Origin: Monocercomonoides exilis
Taxonomy: Eukaryota > Preaxostyla > Oxymonadida > Polymastigidae
Assembly: GCA_001643675.2 (NCBI GenBank)
Contig: LSRY02000065.1
Location: 62,001-126,000 of the forward strand
DNA: 64,000 nt
Reading direction: 5' to 3'
Of the stretch, positions 45,603-58,424 are shown piece after piece; position 1 is the first letter of the stretch; every line of letters begins with the position of its first letter. The translations under genes were made by a program, and so were the position numbers. The notes under the pieces were generated by a model that saw only the letters and a program-made list of their open reading frames with translations, searched no databases and was not told the origin of the DNA.

Positions 45603-48600
45603 TTCTCTTTCTCTTTCTCTTTCTCTTTCACTTCCATTTCTCTCTTCTTTTTGTCTGTCTCTTTCTTTTCTCTCATCTTTTCTATCACTTCTTCTATCAT
45701 CTCTTCGATCTTCTTTTCTCTCATCTTTTTGCCGTGTCTTTCCATCGCTGCTTGAAGATGCTTTGCTTTCATTCCTTGCTTTGCTCTCTTTATCTGCTGC
45801 AACGCTGCTCTTTTGCCCTTCTTTTTGCTTCTCTTTCTCTTTCTCTTTCTCTTTCTCTTTCTCTTTCTCTCTCTCCTCTCTATCGCGTGTTGTGTGCTTG
45901 CTTCGACTTCTATTTCGACTTCTGCTTCTTCTGTGCCTGTCTCTGCTTCTGCTGCGTCTCTTCCTCTGCTCTTCTTCTCCTCCTTTCTCTTTCTCTTTCT
46001 CTTTCTCTTTTCCCCTTTCTCTCTCCTTTTCTCTCTCCTTCTCTCTTTCTCTGTGACTGCTGTGTGCTCTTCTGCTTCTGCTTCTGCTTCTGTTTTGCGA
46101 GTGGCTCGCCTTCTTTTCTCTTCTTTCTCTGCTTCGTTGTCTGCTCCGACTCCTCTTTCTGCTTCTTTCTCTGCTTCTTTCTCGACTTCTGCTCTTTCTG
46201 TGCCTTCTTTCGCTTTCATCCCTTTTACTTCGATGTGACGACGACGAAGAAGAAGAAGATGATGATGATGAATGGTGTGTCTTGTCTGATGCCCTGCCTT
46301 CTTCCTGTTCTTTTCCACCTGATTGGAAGGGCTGCTCAGATGGATGCGCACTCTGCCCAGCACCGTCTCCGTAGAACTGCTGCGAAGACACAGGCACAGA
46401 CGACCCACCCCATCTGTCTCCCTCTCGCCCTCTCCCGCCCCCTCGCTCGCTCCCTCCGCCTCCTCCCCTCCTCCTCCGCCCTCGCCCTCTCCCCCGCCAC
46501 ATCCCTGGCCCACTCACTCCACCCACTCCAGGCACCCCAGGCACCCCATACCCCCATCCGCCATTCCCATATCCCTCACTCATTTCTCCCTCTCTGTCCC
46601 CTTCCCCTTGTCCCATTTGCCCCCCTCTCCTTCCCTCTCCCTCCTCTCCCCCCATCCGCCCTGCCCCTTCGCCATACACACTCCCACTCCCACTCCCACT
46701 CCCACTCCCACCCCCTGCCCCGCTGTTGTATCTGCCCCACCCCTGCTGCATCGGCAGAGGCGCATAAGGCGGCAGATAAGAAGGCATCCTCCCCGACGGC
46801 TGATAAGGCGGGGGTGGATAGCCAGGCGGTGCACCACTACCACCACTGCTGCTGTTGTTGTTGTTGTTGTTGTATCCAGCTGCATACGGCGCCATCCCAC
46901 CCGGCATGCCATACACCCCTCCACCATACCCCTGCCCACCTGCTGCATATCCTGTTGCCTGCTGCTGTTGTTGTTGGGGCAGAGAAGGATGAGGAGGAGG
47001 AAGAGTGTGAGGAGGAGGCATCCCATACGGCGGAGGCGCATACGGCTGATTGTATGGCGCATATCCCCCGCCATACGCTGCCCCGTATCCGCCCTGCCCC
47101 GCTGCCTGCCCGCCGCCTGCTGCTCCACCCGGCGCAATGGCTGCCAATGCCCCATTCGAATAGCCAGCCCCAGCTGCCATCGCCTGCTGTGGAGGTGCCA
47201 TCTCTTCTGCCTCTCCTTCTCCATTAGACACCCTGCTGTCTGTGCTGCTTTGTTGCTCTTCTCTTTCCTCTTTATCTTTATCTTCCTCTTCCTTTTCCTC
47301 TTTATTCTCATCATCTTCTCCTTCTGTCTGCTCCTCAATCCTCGATCGCTTCCGCCCAGCTGCCTCGTCTTCTCCCTTTTCATCATCACTTCCATCTTCT
47401 TCATCTTCATCTTCCTTTTCCTTTTCCTTATCATTTTCATCATCATCTTCATTTCCACTTTCTTTTTCCTTTTCTTCTTTCTCTTCGCTTTCATTTCCAC
47501 TTTCGCTTTCGCTTTCTTCTTCTTCTTCTTTCTTTTCTTCCTCTTCTTCAGTTTTGTCTGTTTGTTCGCCTTTTCCCATTTCTCCTCTTCCTCGCTTCCT
47601 TTTGCTCTTCTTCCCTATTTCTTCCATCAACTGCTCAGATGCTATGAAATGCAATCAGATCACAATTAAAAAGAAAAAAGAGAATGAACAAACGAACAAA
47701 TAAATAAAAGTGATGAAGAAAAGAAGAAAATTGATTGACAGTTATGATAATCAAAAAAAAAGTTGAATGATATTGTCTTGCTTTGTTGTTGTGAAATAAA
47801 ATCGAAAGAAGAAACAAAAAAATTCTCCAAATCCAAAATCACATAAAATAAACAAAAAAAGAGAAGCAAATGTTTTCTGAAAAAGAGCCATACAATTGTG
47901 CTTGCTGTCCTGCTCGTCTGCCTTTTCCTGTTCGGCTGGCTGCATCTGCATTGGCATTGGCATTGGCATTGGCATTGGCATTGGCATTGGCATAGGCATA
48001 GGCATCTGTGTCTGTGTCTGTGTCTGTGCTTGCATTGGCATAGGAGGATATCCTCCTTCTGCTCCACTTGCACCAACATATCCAGTCCCATTCACATTCA
48101 CATTCTCATTCATATTCAAATTAGCATTCATATTCATATTTGTATTTGTATTTCCATTTGTGTTGATATTCTCAACAGCACCAGGCGCATTCGGAGGAGG
48201 GGCATATCCTCTGCCATAGACAGGGCCAGCTGCATATGGCTGTGCTCCGCCATATCCTCCTCCCACGCCTCCTCCTTGTCTTCCTCCACCTCCTCCTCCA
48301 ATTGAAGGAGGCGGATACAAAAGAGGAGGAGCGTGTTGTGGCGGCATCTGCTGCATCTGCTGTGTGGGCGGAGTGGGCGGCAGAGGAGCATACGGCCCCA
48401 TTCCTCCGTATCTGCCTGGCGGAGGAGCATACGGCGCCTGCCCAGTCACTCCGCCCATCCGCTGCCCACCCCCATAATACGGCCCTGCTGGCGGGGCACC
48501 TGCCATTCTACCTGGCTGAACAGGTTGAACAGGTTGAACTGATTGCAGCGGCTGTGCTGGTTGCATTGGTTGCATTGGCTGAGTTGGCTGGATGGGCTGG

Positions 48601-51586
48601 ATGGGTGGTCGTGCAAACAGCGCCTTTCCTGTCTGCCCCATCTGCCCTGTCATTCCTGTCATTCCTGTCTGTCTTGTCTGCCCAAGCGTGTCTCCCCTCT
48701 CCTCTGCTGTGCTGCCCAGCCCTCCTTCGCTCAGCGTCCGAGGCGCAGACGCAGGCACCGACGGCTCCTTCTCGTTCAGCTCGGCCAGCAGATCCACATC
48801 TTCGTTCTGCAGCTTCTCCAGCGCTGTCAGCCGCACCGACGGTGACGGCGACGGAGATGGCGACGCCTGCCGCAGCTGCTGCCCAACGCCCATTCTTCCT
48901 CCGCCTCTCGTCCCTGATACACCTGAAACACCAGATACACCTGGGTGTGGGGAAAGGAAGGCCCTTTCATCCTCTCCTGGTCTTGCTGTCATTGCTGCTG
49001 CCACATTTGATGAAGCTGAAGAAGATGATGATGATGTGCCGGGTGCCACCACAGACAGGCTCGCCATGGATGGGATGGCCAGCGTGCGCAGATACTCCGC
49101 TGCCCGTGCCTGCACCGCTGCGTTCGGCTCGATCTGTGCCCGTGTGATGCCTGCCCCGCACACAGGGCAGCTCGGCCGCGCCGGCGGACGCATGTTCTGA
49201 AACCCGCACTGCCGGCAGATCACTGCCCCGCAGCACGTCATCGTCACTGCATCCTTCATCAGCCGCCGGCACAGCGGACACTGCAGCTCAGCTGGCACCA
49301 CAATTGGTGCTGGCGCTGGTGCTGGTGCTGGTGCTGATGCTGATGATGGTACAGGAACAGAAGAAGGGGCAGATGATGATGATGATGATAATGAAGGCAT
49401 GGAAGGTTGAGTCATCATGCCTTCTCTTCCTCCTCTGCCCATCCCTGAAGCACCCCGTGTGGATGCTGCCTGTGTCTGCGGTGTCTGCTGCCCCAGCAGA
49501 GGCTGAGTGTGCAGCGCAGGCGAAGAGAACGAGTCGTCCATCGGCCTGTTCCACCGCCTGTCCTGTGCCCGCACAATCTCCTCCACATACTGCCCGTCCT
49601 GCCCCACCAGACGCCGCTCAGACGGATCGAAGTCTTCATCCCGCCGACTGCCCCAAGAGAAAGAGAAAGAGAAAGAAAGAAAGAGAGTCGGATGTTTATA
49701 TTCATTTGTTGAATGGCAGAGTGTCCGACACATATAAATATGCAGATGGAGCACATTGCACATTGCACATTCAAATCACCAGTTTTGTTTGCAGTCATTC
49801 GTTTTGTTCACCAAAAAAATAAAATGAAAAAAAGAGAAAGAGAAAGAGAAGAAAAAGCACAATTCCATTCCATTGATGCATCGCCAGTTTCAAAAACATA
49901 AAAAAATAAACACACAAAAATGAAAATGATGATAATAATAAAATAAAAAAGGAAAAAAGAAAGGAAAGGAAAATGCAAATATCCGATTGAAATAAAACAG
50001 CTTTTGCAGCAACACTCAAAAGTCAACAGAAAACTCTTCGGATGGCCAGCAAAACTGCCAAAGCCAACAAAAATGGCTGGCAACTGTCATCGGCACTTGT
50101 CATTCTCTTGTTCTGCTGCCATCACACAAAACACAAAATAATAAAACAAAAACTGCAAAAAAAAAAAAGGCAAATGCCCAAACAGGCGCAACAGACACAC
50201 TCCACCACTTTGATGTGCGAGGCAGGGATTCCTGACACTGTCGAGAGCGGACAGTTCATCGTGCTGTGCCCCCTCCCCCCGCACCGCCCGCACACTTCGT
50301 CTTCTCCCCTGAACCCTCCTCCAAAGCGCCCGCCAAACCCTCCTGCGCCCCCACCTCCGCCCAGCCCTCCACCGCTCCCTCGCCCCGTCGCCACCGTCCA
50401 CTTGCTCCCCAAACGCCCTCGCAGCGGCCTGGCTCAGCAACACACAGCACCATTTGCACACAGCACAAGCGCCATCCACAAAACAAAACAAACAATAAAA
50501 TGGAAGAAGATGAGAAATAAACAATTTCAGCAAATAGCTCCACAAACCGTTGGTTCTGCTGCACAAACACATCTGTGTGCTTCTTGTAATAGTCCTCTTC
50601 CTCCTCTTCTTCCTGCGCTGCCCCCAGCCTTTGGCTCTCCAGATGCTCTGCTCGAATCCGCTCCTCGTTGATCTTTCAATTTCAGCCCAATCCAGGAGAA
50701 AAAAAAGTGTTCAGGAGAAGGACAATCAAATCAAAGGAGAACAAAGAACGAGAAGAAGAAGGAAGAAAAGAACAATGGAGCGCACATCAAATCCAAACAC
50801 CAGAGCGCAAATGTTGGAGAATACATGTGGAAAAGAGTTGAAATATAAAGCAGGCAATCCTTTGTGAAAAAAAAGAAAAATGTGAAGCTCAACAAAAAAC
50901 ACACAAAAGATGTCGGCCGGGGCTTTGGATCCACATCTCTTCAATTCAAGCACCATGCCAGCAGATAAGGATCAACCCGCAAAATAAATAGCGTAGAGCA
51001 TTGGAGTTTGCATCAAAATGGAAAAACATAACGAGAAAACGGAGAGAAAATCCAAATGCTGAATAAAAAGTGGGTGAAGCATCCAAACCGAGCATTCGGA
51101 AGCAGCGTTCGCGAGTTTGCAGAGGGCACACGCGAGACAATCACCTGCGTATCGTGCGTGAGCAGTTTGTTGTCTCTGTACTCTGCAGCGACCAATTTCA
51201 TGTTGCAAAGCACAAACAAATAAGTTTTAACAAAAAGGATATGACGAAAAGCAGCCACAAATGTTGATGCCATCAAACAATGACGTGAAGAAATAAAAAA
51301 GAAACTCACAGCGAAAAATGGAAAAAAGCCAAAAAAACAAAAAAAAATATTTTTTCTCTCGTAAAACAAATCAAATCCCGGCTATGTGGCAAACACAAAC
51401 TTCGCCACGGTGCACACCTTCGCCAGAGTTGGCATCCACAATGCGCAGATCGCCTTCCCCGAGAGGGATTTTCTCCTTCGTCGCAATTTCTTCTTTCAAG
51501 TCCCGCACGCTTATCAAAAACCCTGAAAACCCAATCGAGCTGAACCCTTTGTCTATCTCAAAACGGTAGTGAATCACGTTCGTCAT
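45438..51586 (-). CDS. RBBP6: RBBP6/Mpe1-type pre-mRNA 3'-end-processing protein (DWNN, zinc knuckle, RING, RS tail)
   Basis: Seven minus-strand exons (51586-51418, 51182-51089, 50938-50905, 50672-50523, 50400-50201, 49647-47894, 47641-45438) have matching phases throughout and total 4,605 nt, or 1,534 aa. The N-terminus is a DWNN ubiquitin-like domain ('VIHYRFEIDKGFSSIGFSG', 'LKEEIATKEKIP', 'EEYRDNKLLTHDTQVIVSRV'). A linker with 'ERIRAEHLESQRL' leads to a CCHC knuckle 'CGRCGGRGHSTMNC' (about residues 186-199). A RING follows at about 339-382 ('CPLCRRLMKDAV', 'CCGAVICRQC', 'CPVC'). Then come Gly/Pro/Tyr-rich and Asn/Met-rich low complexity, a Glu-rich block and a long Arg-Ser/Lys-Glu tail. 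RBBP6/Mpe1 is a subunit or activator of the cleavage-and-polyadenylation factor with RING ubiquitin-ligase features. The 34-nt third exon and the fifth exon's 5' splice choice are the least certain. Confidence 0.92.
45528..45636. repeat. CTTTCT/AGAAAG hexanucleotide run inside RBBP6
   Basis: Tandem CTCTTT units (plus strand) within the last exon. In frame on the minus strand they encode alternating Lys-Glu and Arg-Glu. Similar runs occur at about 45830-45880 and 45985-46020. Confidence 0.85.
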
Positions 51587-53320
51587 GCTTCAAAACTGCC
51601 GTCCAGCTCCTCGAAACAAAAATTCTCAATTTTTTTTTCAATATCTCCCATACTATGAATTATTTCTGATCGCCAATAATTATATTAATATTTTTTTTTT
51701 ATTTTTTCTTTCATTTATGAATCAAAACAATTTCATACTTTTTGCGCAGTTGAAGAATTGAACGCATATCATCTAGAAATGATGAAAAGAAAACTTGAAA
51801 AAAAAAAAACAGGTGAAATAATACGATAGAAAAGACAAACAATCTTTAATGAGAATGAGAGAAGGATTTTCACAATTCAGAGGCACTCTTTGGGAAGATT
51901 TTGACAATTCACATATTCACCTTCCTGTGTTTTGTTGTGATTCCCATTTGGTTCATCTCGAGTTTAGCATCTCCATCTTCTTTTATTTTGCTCTATCTTA
52001 AATAATCTTGAGAGCTTGACGAAGTCATTAGCCTGATAACTTAACCCCAGTTATCGTCCTTTTTTCTGAAGTTGCTTCTTAAAGTGCGATTTCAGAAATC
52101 TCACTTTCCAATTGCTCTGTGGTATTCACAACTCGAGAGAGTGTTGTATTTTCAACTGCGTCAGTGAATCTCATGGGCAACATATTTGATATCCTTTTGT
52201 GCGGTGTTTCATCTTTCAACCATCAAAGTTGTCATTTCAATGGCTTCTTCAAAGAGATGAACGGAAAACAAATTAAAGTGTGTGACACAATTTAACAGGA
52301 GAATCTTCATTTTGTGAGTAACATGATGGAAAGGAATCATTTTCCGCTTTCAATTGGGCATTTCTTCTTTGAGAAAAATCTTTGAGTGATCTTGTTTCGT
52401 CTGCTTGAGTTTATTCTATCCAATATCTTTATTGATTTTTCCATATATTTCAAACTCTCTATCTGGTGATTATTATCCATTTCATGCTTTGTTACAGAAA
52501 AGAATAACCCGGATTCTCGGTTTAAATCTATTGTGTTGTGGTTCGTCTGAATGTTTGGTTTCTGTATTGTTCTTTCATTTAACACTTGAATGTGGTTGTT
52601 TGTTGCTTGCCTATTGGCTGAATGAAATGCACGCCCTTTGGAAAGAATGCCAAAGAGATATTTAGCAAGTGTTATTGAAAAAAGAAAAGAAAATTTTCTT
52701 CATTTCTTTTTTGTTTCAACTTTTGCTTTTTTGCTTTTTTTCTCACATTGAAGTGTGAATGGAATGAGAACGAATCAGTGCAGAGATGGAAGAACAAAAG
52801 AGATTTTCAGAATTGAAAGCAGAGAGGAGAAAAATTATTAACGACACTAATTTTGGAAGACCTTTCCATTCGGAAATCTCCATTTCCAGAAAAAGAACTC
52901 CACAATTGGATTCTGTGTTCCTTTGATTCTTCTCAATCTTTGCATCAGAAACTCAAAAAGAAAAAAGCAGTCTTCATGTTCATTTTCAAGAATTGCAGCA
53001 CCTCCAACGCAAATACAGACACTTTCATTCTCAGCATTTTTTCAAGGCTTGTTTCATCGTTTCAGATCCTCTATTTCACAAATTTACTCACTTCTCTTGC
53101 TATGTCTCTGAAAGAGCCAATCACTTGTCACTCCAATCCTCCAATAATGAAGAACAGCTCATCAGACACTTCTCACAATAACCTTCTCTGGAAAATATGA
53201 ATTTTGTGTAGTTTGATTCCATTCTCCAATTATCCATTCCTTTTTTGTTTCTTTTCCTCCATTGGCTTTCTCTGGTTTTATCCAATTCACACTTCTTTTC
53301 AGTTTTCAAAATCCATTTTA
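51587..53320. other. Upstream region of RBBP6 and decayed gene fragment
   Basis: 51587-52330 shows nothing beyond AT-rich sequence and should hold the RBBP6 promoter. From about 53320 down to 52340 the minus strand has scattered Lys/Glu-rich protein-like blocks, e.g. 'CELDKTRESQWRKRNKKG', in shifting frames. It may be an old gene fragment, with the next element inserted in or beside it. Confidence 0.35.
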
Positions 53321-54326
53321 GGGTCAACTTTTTAATGGGACTTTTTCCTTTATTGGCACTTATTTTATTTTCGACAACAAAAAGCTGAAAAGTGTAAAGT
53401 GGCTTTCAGCATTTGGATAACCGATTTTAACAAAGTTTATTCAATTTATTACCGGTTTGTTTTTTAATTTTTGTTTATTATTTAACGAGATATTACGTTT
53501 TTTTGATAAATTTGAATTGGTTTTTCCCACTCAACCAAGCATTTCCAGAAAATGAAAAATACTGTTTTCAAAAGCACCAACTTTAATCTATCTGTTTTTT
53601 AATTCTTTTTTTGACAAACATTTTTTTCGTGTTATTTTTGCATTTCATTTTTCTAACAACATGCTAACATAAAACTGATTGTTTCTTTGTAAATATAATG
53701 ATATGATTAAAATAAAAATGTGACATGAAAAACATATACTCTTATAATGAAATGTTATAAAAATAGAACACAGTTTTTTTCTATATGTCTAGAACAGCCA
53801 TATGGTACCAACAATATTTGATCTTCGATCAAACTTTTGTGACATTGTTAAGTTCTTGACAAATATAAAAAATTAATGTTTTATATTTACAACATTTCAT
53901 TATAAGAGTATATGTTTTTCATGTCACATTTTTATTTTAATCATATCATTATATTTACAAAGAAACAATCAGTTTTATGTTAGCATGTTGTTAGAAAAAT
54001 GAAATGCAAAAATAACACGAAAAAAATGTTTGTCAAAAAAAGAATTAAAAAACAGATAGATTAAAGTTGGTGCTTTTGAAAACAGTATTTTTCATTTTCT
54101 GGAAATGCTTGGTTGAGTGGGAAAAACCAATTCAAATTTATCAAAAAAACGTAATATCTCGTTAAATAATAAACAAAAATTAAAAAACAAACCGGTAATA
54201 AATTGAATAAACTTTGTTAAAATCGGTTATCCAAATGCTGAAAGCCACTTTACACTTTTCAGCTTTTTGTTGTCGAAAATAAAAAAAGTGCCAATAAAGG
54301 AAAAAGTCCCATTAAAAAGTTGACCC
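53321..54326. mobile_element. Foldback element with TA target site
   Basis: Arms 53321-53756 and 53891-54326 (436 nt each) are reverse complements with very few mismatches seen, around a 134-nt spacer. The ends read GGGTCAACTTTTTAATGGGA. TA flanks both sides (53319-53320 and 54327-54328). A related 14-base word, TTTCAAAATCCATW, sits just outside each end. There is no ORF in the arms, so the element is non-autonomous; the TA target suggests Tc1/mariner-type mobilisation. Confidence 0.85.
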
Positions 54327-55001
54327 TATATTCTTTTTCAAAATCCATATTCCCCATCATCTTCTCTTTCAAAGTTTTGTCACCGAGAACTTCACTTTAC
54401 AAACACAACAAAATGAATTCAAGGGAACTTCAACCTTTTTTTATTTCACAATGTTTTTCCCTTTGCTTTTTGCAGCATTTAGAAGACAAGGAATTTCCAT
54501 TGTCACTTTTTGAACTTGTTGATTGAATCCATCTTTGTCAACGAAAGATAGCATTCACAGAAATCAACCAAAAGCCATTTATTCTTTTCCTTTTTTCCTC
54601 CTTCTTTTTCGACAGTCATCTTCCCAATGTCACTTTGAAAGAAGAATTCAACTGGAAATCACACTTCATATTTTTCAGTCTTAATTGTGTCCGAAACACT
54701 TTTCAGAACAAAGGCTTTGCACAGTGATTGTTTCTTTTTCTCAACCATTTTGCATGTTTGATTGCAAATATTTTTGAACGAAGCTTGACAGAGTTCTGCT
54801 TTAATCATGTCATTTTATTGTTTATTCATGTATTTTTTCATTTTCAGAAGAAAAATTTTCTTCATGGATTTTTATAATCTTTTTTCATATTCTGAAAAGT
54901 GGTTTTGCCAAACAACAAAAGATGAAAAATTTTAACATATTCCGATTCAAATATAGTTGATTTATTATTGAAAGAAAAATATACAAATTTTCACATCATA
55001 T
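54327..55001. other. Gene-free spacer between foldback element and MITE
   Basis: AT-rich. A Phe/Ser-rich ORF at 54320-54526 begins in the foldback end and is not a gene. ATAT at 54998-55001 is the target copy of the next MITE. Confidence 0.5.
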
Positions 55002-55260
55002 GGGTTATTATTTTTGAAATCATATTTTTTCATTCAAAAAATTCGATTCGAAAATTTTTCAAAAGCATTAACAACAAAACACCAAAAATTGAAAATTTTA
55101 ATAAAAAAATATTTTCTTTGTTGTTTTTGTTTAAACATTTGTGTTTAATATGGTTTTGATGGAATTTTTCTTAAAAAAATTCAAATTCTCTATTCAATAA
55201 CAAACAATCTTTGAAAAATCAACACCACGAAAAAATATATGATTTCAAAAATAATCACCC
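55002..55260. mobile_element. MITE family A, copy 4
   Basis: 259 bp. The left end is GGGTTATTATTTTTGAAATC; the right end in reverse complement is GGGTGATTATTTTTGAAATC. ATAT flanks both sides (54998-55001 and 55261-55264). The interior shares TTCGATTCGAAAATTTT and AATCAACACCACGAAAAAA with the other copies. Confidence 0.85.
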
Positions 55261-55528
55261 ATATTCATTTAACAATTCATTTAAACTTTTCCAATCTTTG
55301 AAAAACCTTTCGGATGGATATTTTCCGTCGATTTTTAAAAAGAAATTGAGCCAACTGAAATAAAATATGTACTCATATTTTTTTTAATGAGTAAAAAACC
55401 CGGTACAAAGTTAAAAAACCCGGACTTTAAAACAAAGAAAATTTTTCTTTCATCAAAACATTAGCTTTGTTTCAACTGATTATTGACTGATGAAGCATTT
55501 GGGTGATTTTTTTTGATATCATAAAAAA

Positions 55529-56798
55529 TTCCGACGTTTGATCAAAAACAAATTTAATTAAGGGTTGGGTTGAATCGAAAATATTTTTGTTTAATTATGC
55601 AAAAATATTCATTAATATATAGTTATTATTTATTATTTGTTGATTTTAATTTGTTTTCAATTGATTTTATTACATATTTTGAAAAAAATATTAAAAAATT
55701 ATTCGAAAATATCGAGAATTCAATAAACAGAACAAAATATTCGTTCAATCGTTAATACATCCAAATATAATAGTTTCATTCACGTGATTAATCAATTACT
55801 AACACAAATATTTTTTTAATAAAGTTACAGCAAAGAAACATTTAAATTGATTATGAAGATCTGAAAACATTTGTTGATAACAAATAAATTTCAACAGTTT
55901 TTGCAACCAGTTCCCGTCATGCTGTCCTAAATTCATATTTCTCTCTCGAACACATTGATTTCCTGCTGTTCTGAAAAAACTGAAAATTTTCCTTTCTTTT
56001 CAAATCCAATCAGCTTTTAAAGAAATAACTATCTCCAATTTCCGTTCCAACTTTTTCACTCCCACACATTCCATATGGATTCACTGTTCAAACACTATCA
56101 ATATTCTGGATTTGGAGATATCCTGCTTTCATTCATTTTCATTCATTTCCACCTCCTGCCCTGAAAACAACACAAAAACAGTCAACAGATAAATATTCAT
56201 ATAAAGAAAAATAAATAAAGAACAAACTGCTCTTCGACTGTTTTTTGCCAAACACACTCATTTCCACAGCCATCATCATTCCAAAAATAAATCAATCTCT
56301 TCATTTCAGTCTCAGAATGGTCAAATTGCAGCATGGAATGCATCTCCACAAAAAACATTGTATGTCTCACTGGAGGGTCTTTTCAGCCCGTACACATCGT
56401 GGTGGCTGTCCAGAGGGGTTTTTTCCGTTTTTGGCATGATCATCTCCTTTAATAATATTCTCAACCATCCAAAGAAGAATAACTCGTTTATCTCATCAAC
56501 ACCTTGCACATGAGGGATATTGTTCAGAGAAGAGATGAAAGAGGATTATTTGTTGCAGAGGGAAGGAATTGAGAGTTTTATGGAATGTTAATGTTTCGAG
56601 AGTGGTTTTTGAAAGGAAGAAATTCTGAGACAGAGGGATGGGGAAGAGCAAGCGGAGATTTGGAGAAAAGTTTGTTGTAAATATGTAGGTAAGTGGCTGA
56701 GGATGATGAAAGAGGACTGATTGGTGATTGGAGAAATGGATTTTGAAGAGAAAGAAAAGAGTGTTAAAGTGGGCAAGAAGAAGAATATTCTGAAGTGT
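55529..56798. other. Left part of the 6-kb element, little coding signal
   Basis: AT-rich to about 55900. From 55920 onward it is more balanced in composition, like former coding or UTR sequence, but no frame stays open beyond about 60 codons and no motif is seen. Confidence 0.4.
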
Positions 56799-57264
56799 TC
56801 AAATGGAAAAGGGTGTTTTTTTTGAAGAAAAGATTTTATGGAAGAGAATGGGAAAGATGAAGAAAAGGAGGGGATTGATATTTTCAGATGATTTTGTGAG
56901 CTGAATGGAAGAGGGGAATGGAAAAGAAAAGAAATTGAGAAATATTATCATTTTCGATTTTTGAGAGGAATGGAGAGGAAATCGCAAAATGAAATTCAAT
57001 TGATTTTGGAAAAATACAGCAAGATTAATTTCCACAGTCTGTTCGTCACAAATATTGTGATTGAATTTTTTCAAACCAATCTGAAGTGTATACAGCGAGA
57101 CAATTTGGCCTATTAACGACTTCACGCAAAGCGTCCTCGTCATCTTCTTCAGAAACGCCAGTTGACTGATTGCGCATTTCTCTATCACCGCATATATTCA
57201 AATTTTTCGACTTGAACTTCGTCTTCACCTTCTTCTTCGCCTTCTTCTCCTTTCTCTTTGACAT
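56799..57264 (-). pseudogene. Small basic/acidic protein gene, broken
   Basis: From ATG 57264 the minus frame gives a Lys-rich N-terminus (MSKRKEKKAKKKVK), then 'GVSEEDDEDALREVVNRPNC' and 'AVYTSDWFEKIQSQ', stopping at 57046. A second frame overlapping from 57188 continues as 'NICDEQTVEINLAVFFQNQ' to 56799, so one frameshift near 57080 may separate the two parts. No family is recognised. It is cargo inside the 6-kb element. Confidence 0.4.
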
Positions 57265-57389
57265 TTCTTCACATTTCGCATTGGATTAAGTCATCGATAT
57301 TCAAATTTGTGTTTACTGTTCAATCGGCAGCTTGATAAACGCACCAAAAATAATATTGTTCGGATTACCTACTCTCAACAGAATCATCA

Positions 57390-58274
57390 TCATCAATGCC
57401 TTCTGTGGGATTGCTGGATGTGCATTTGAACTGCTTTCTTCTTTTGCAGCAGCACATCCAACTCTGCTTCAGTACTTCGTTCGGCTTCCGCGCTCCGGCT
57501 ATGCTGAATGGAGTGAATGAGGCGAATGGGCATTGAATGAGAAATGGAAGTGGAAGAGGGAAGGAGCTTCAAGGCACATTACGTTCATCTGCTCGCTTTA
57601 TGACACTGCCAAGAAGCGAAGAGAGAGGAGTTCAAGTTCAAATGAAAGAGGCAAAGAAGGTGGATTTCAGAAGCAAATTGAGCTTCGTGCAGAGGAAACG
57701 GAGTCAGAAAGAAGAGCCAAAGGCGAAGACGAAGGCGAAGGAGAAAAACTGGTTTTGCACATCGCAAATTGACATTTTCGACACAAGGCTTGCACAGGCA
57801 GCAACGGAAAGGAGGAGGAGGACAGGGGAAGAGAAGAAGGAGGTGATGAAAATGAAGATGAACATCAGCAGACATTTTACTCGTTCAATAGCACACTCAA
57901 AACATCACAGCTTCCTCGACATTTGCTACTCCTCCTTTTTCTCACTTCCACCATACCCAATTATCTTCCACTTCTGTTCTGACTGGCACTTCCCCGAAGC
58001 CCATTACTTCTACGTCTTCCGCCACCGATTCCTCTTCACTTACCCAGAAGTCCATGTACATAATTAGCCCAAGCTCTGTCTCTTTATCAAACATGTCTTC
58101 TTCTTGCTCTCCTCCTTCTCCTCCTTCTCCTCCTTCTTCCATTTCTTCCTTCTCGCTGGGTATTCCTCGAACGATTCTTGTGAAGGACAGTTGAGCAATG
58201 CAGGTGCATTTGCAAGCAGCAACATGAAAGCTATGGGGGATATATTTGAGCCACAAAGCATCCTTCTGAACCAC
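57390..58274 (-). pseudogene. Duplicated gene fragment, copy 2
   Basis: Close copy of 18815-19722; the shared block begins near 57390 and is strongest at 57540-57760. On the minus strand it has 'SEKEEMEEGGEGGEGG', then 'FDKETELG', 'SEEESVAEDVEV' and 'NWVWW', parallel to copy 1. The plus-strand reading 'KELQGTLRSSARFMTLPRSE' is also shared, so strand is not certain. The two copies differ in their 5' flanks. Confidence 0.55.
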
Positions 58275-58424
58275 GCAACATGTACAGCAAGCTATGGGAA
58301 TTCGGGCGGATATTGAGAAGGAAGAGAAAAAGGAAAAGAAGGATTTGGCAGATGCATAAAAAAGGCACAGAAAAAAGGTTTCTCACAAAAGAAGAAGAAA
58401 GAAGCTGAGACGAAAAATAAGCCT

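Noticed and set aside
46323-47669. Long plus-strand ORFs antisense to RBBP6
   Set aside because: They are shadows of the minus-strand low-complexity exon: Ser, Leu, His and Pro runs mirror Arg-Ser, Lys-Glu and Gly-rich coding.
47896-48305. Plus-strand (Ile-Gly)n and (Trp-His)n ORFs
   Set aside because: These come from the GGCATT repeat that encodes Pro-Met in RBBP6 on the other strand.
53321-54326. Palindrome as an assembly artefact (inverted join)
   Set aside because: The spacer is unique, the outer flanks differ, and TA sits on both sides, as expected for an insertion; an artefact remains possible but is less likely.
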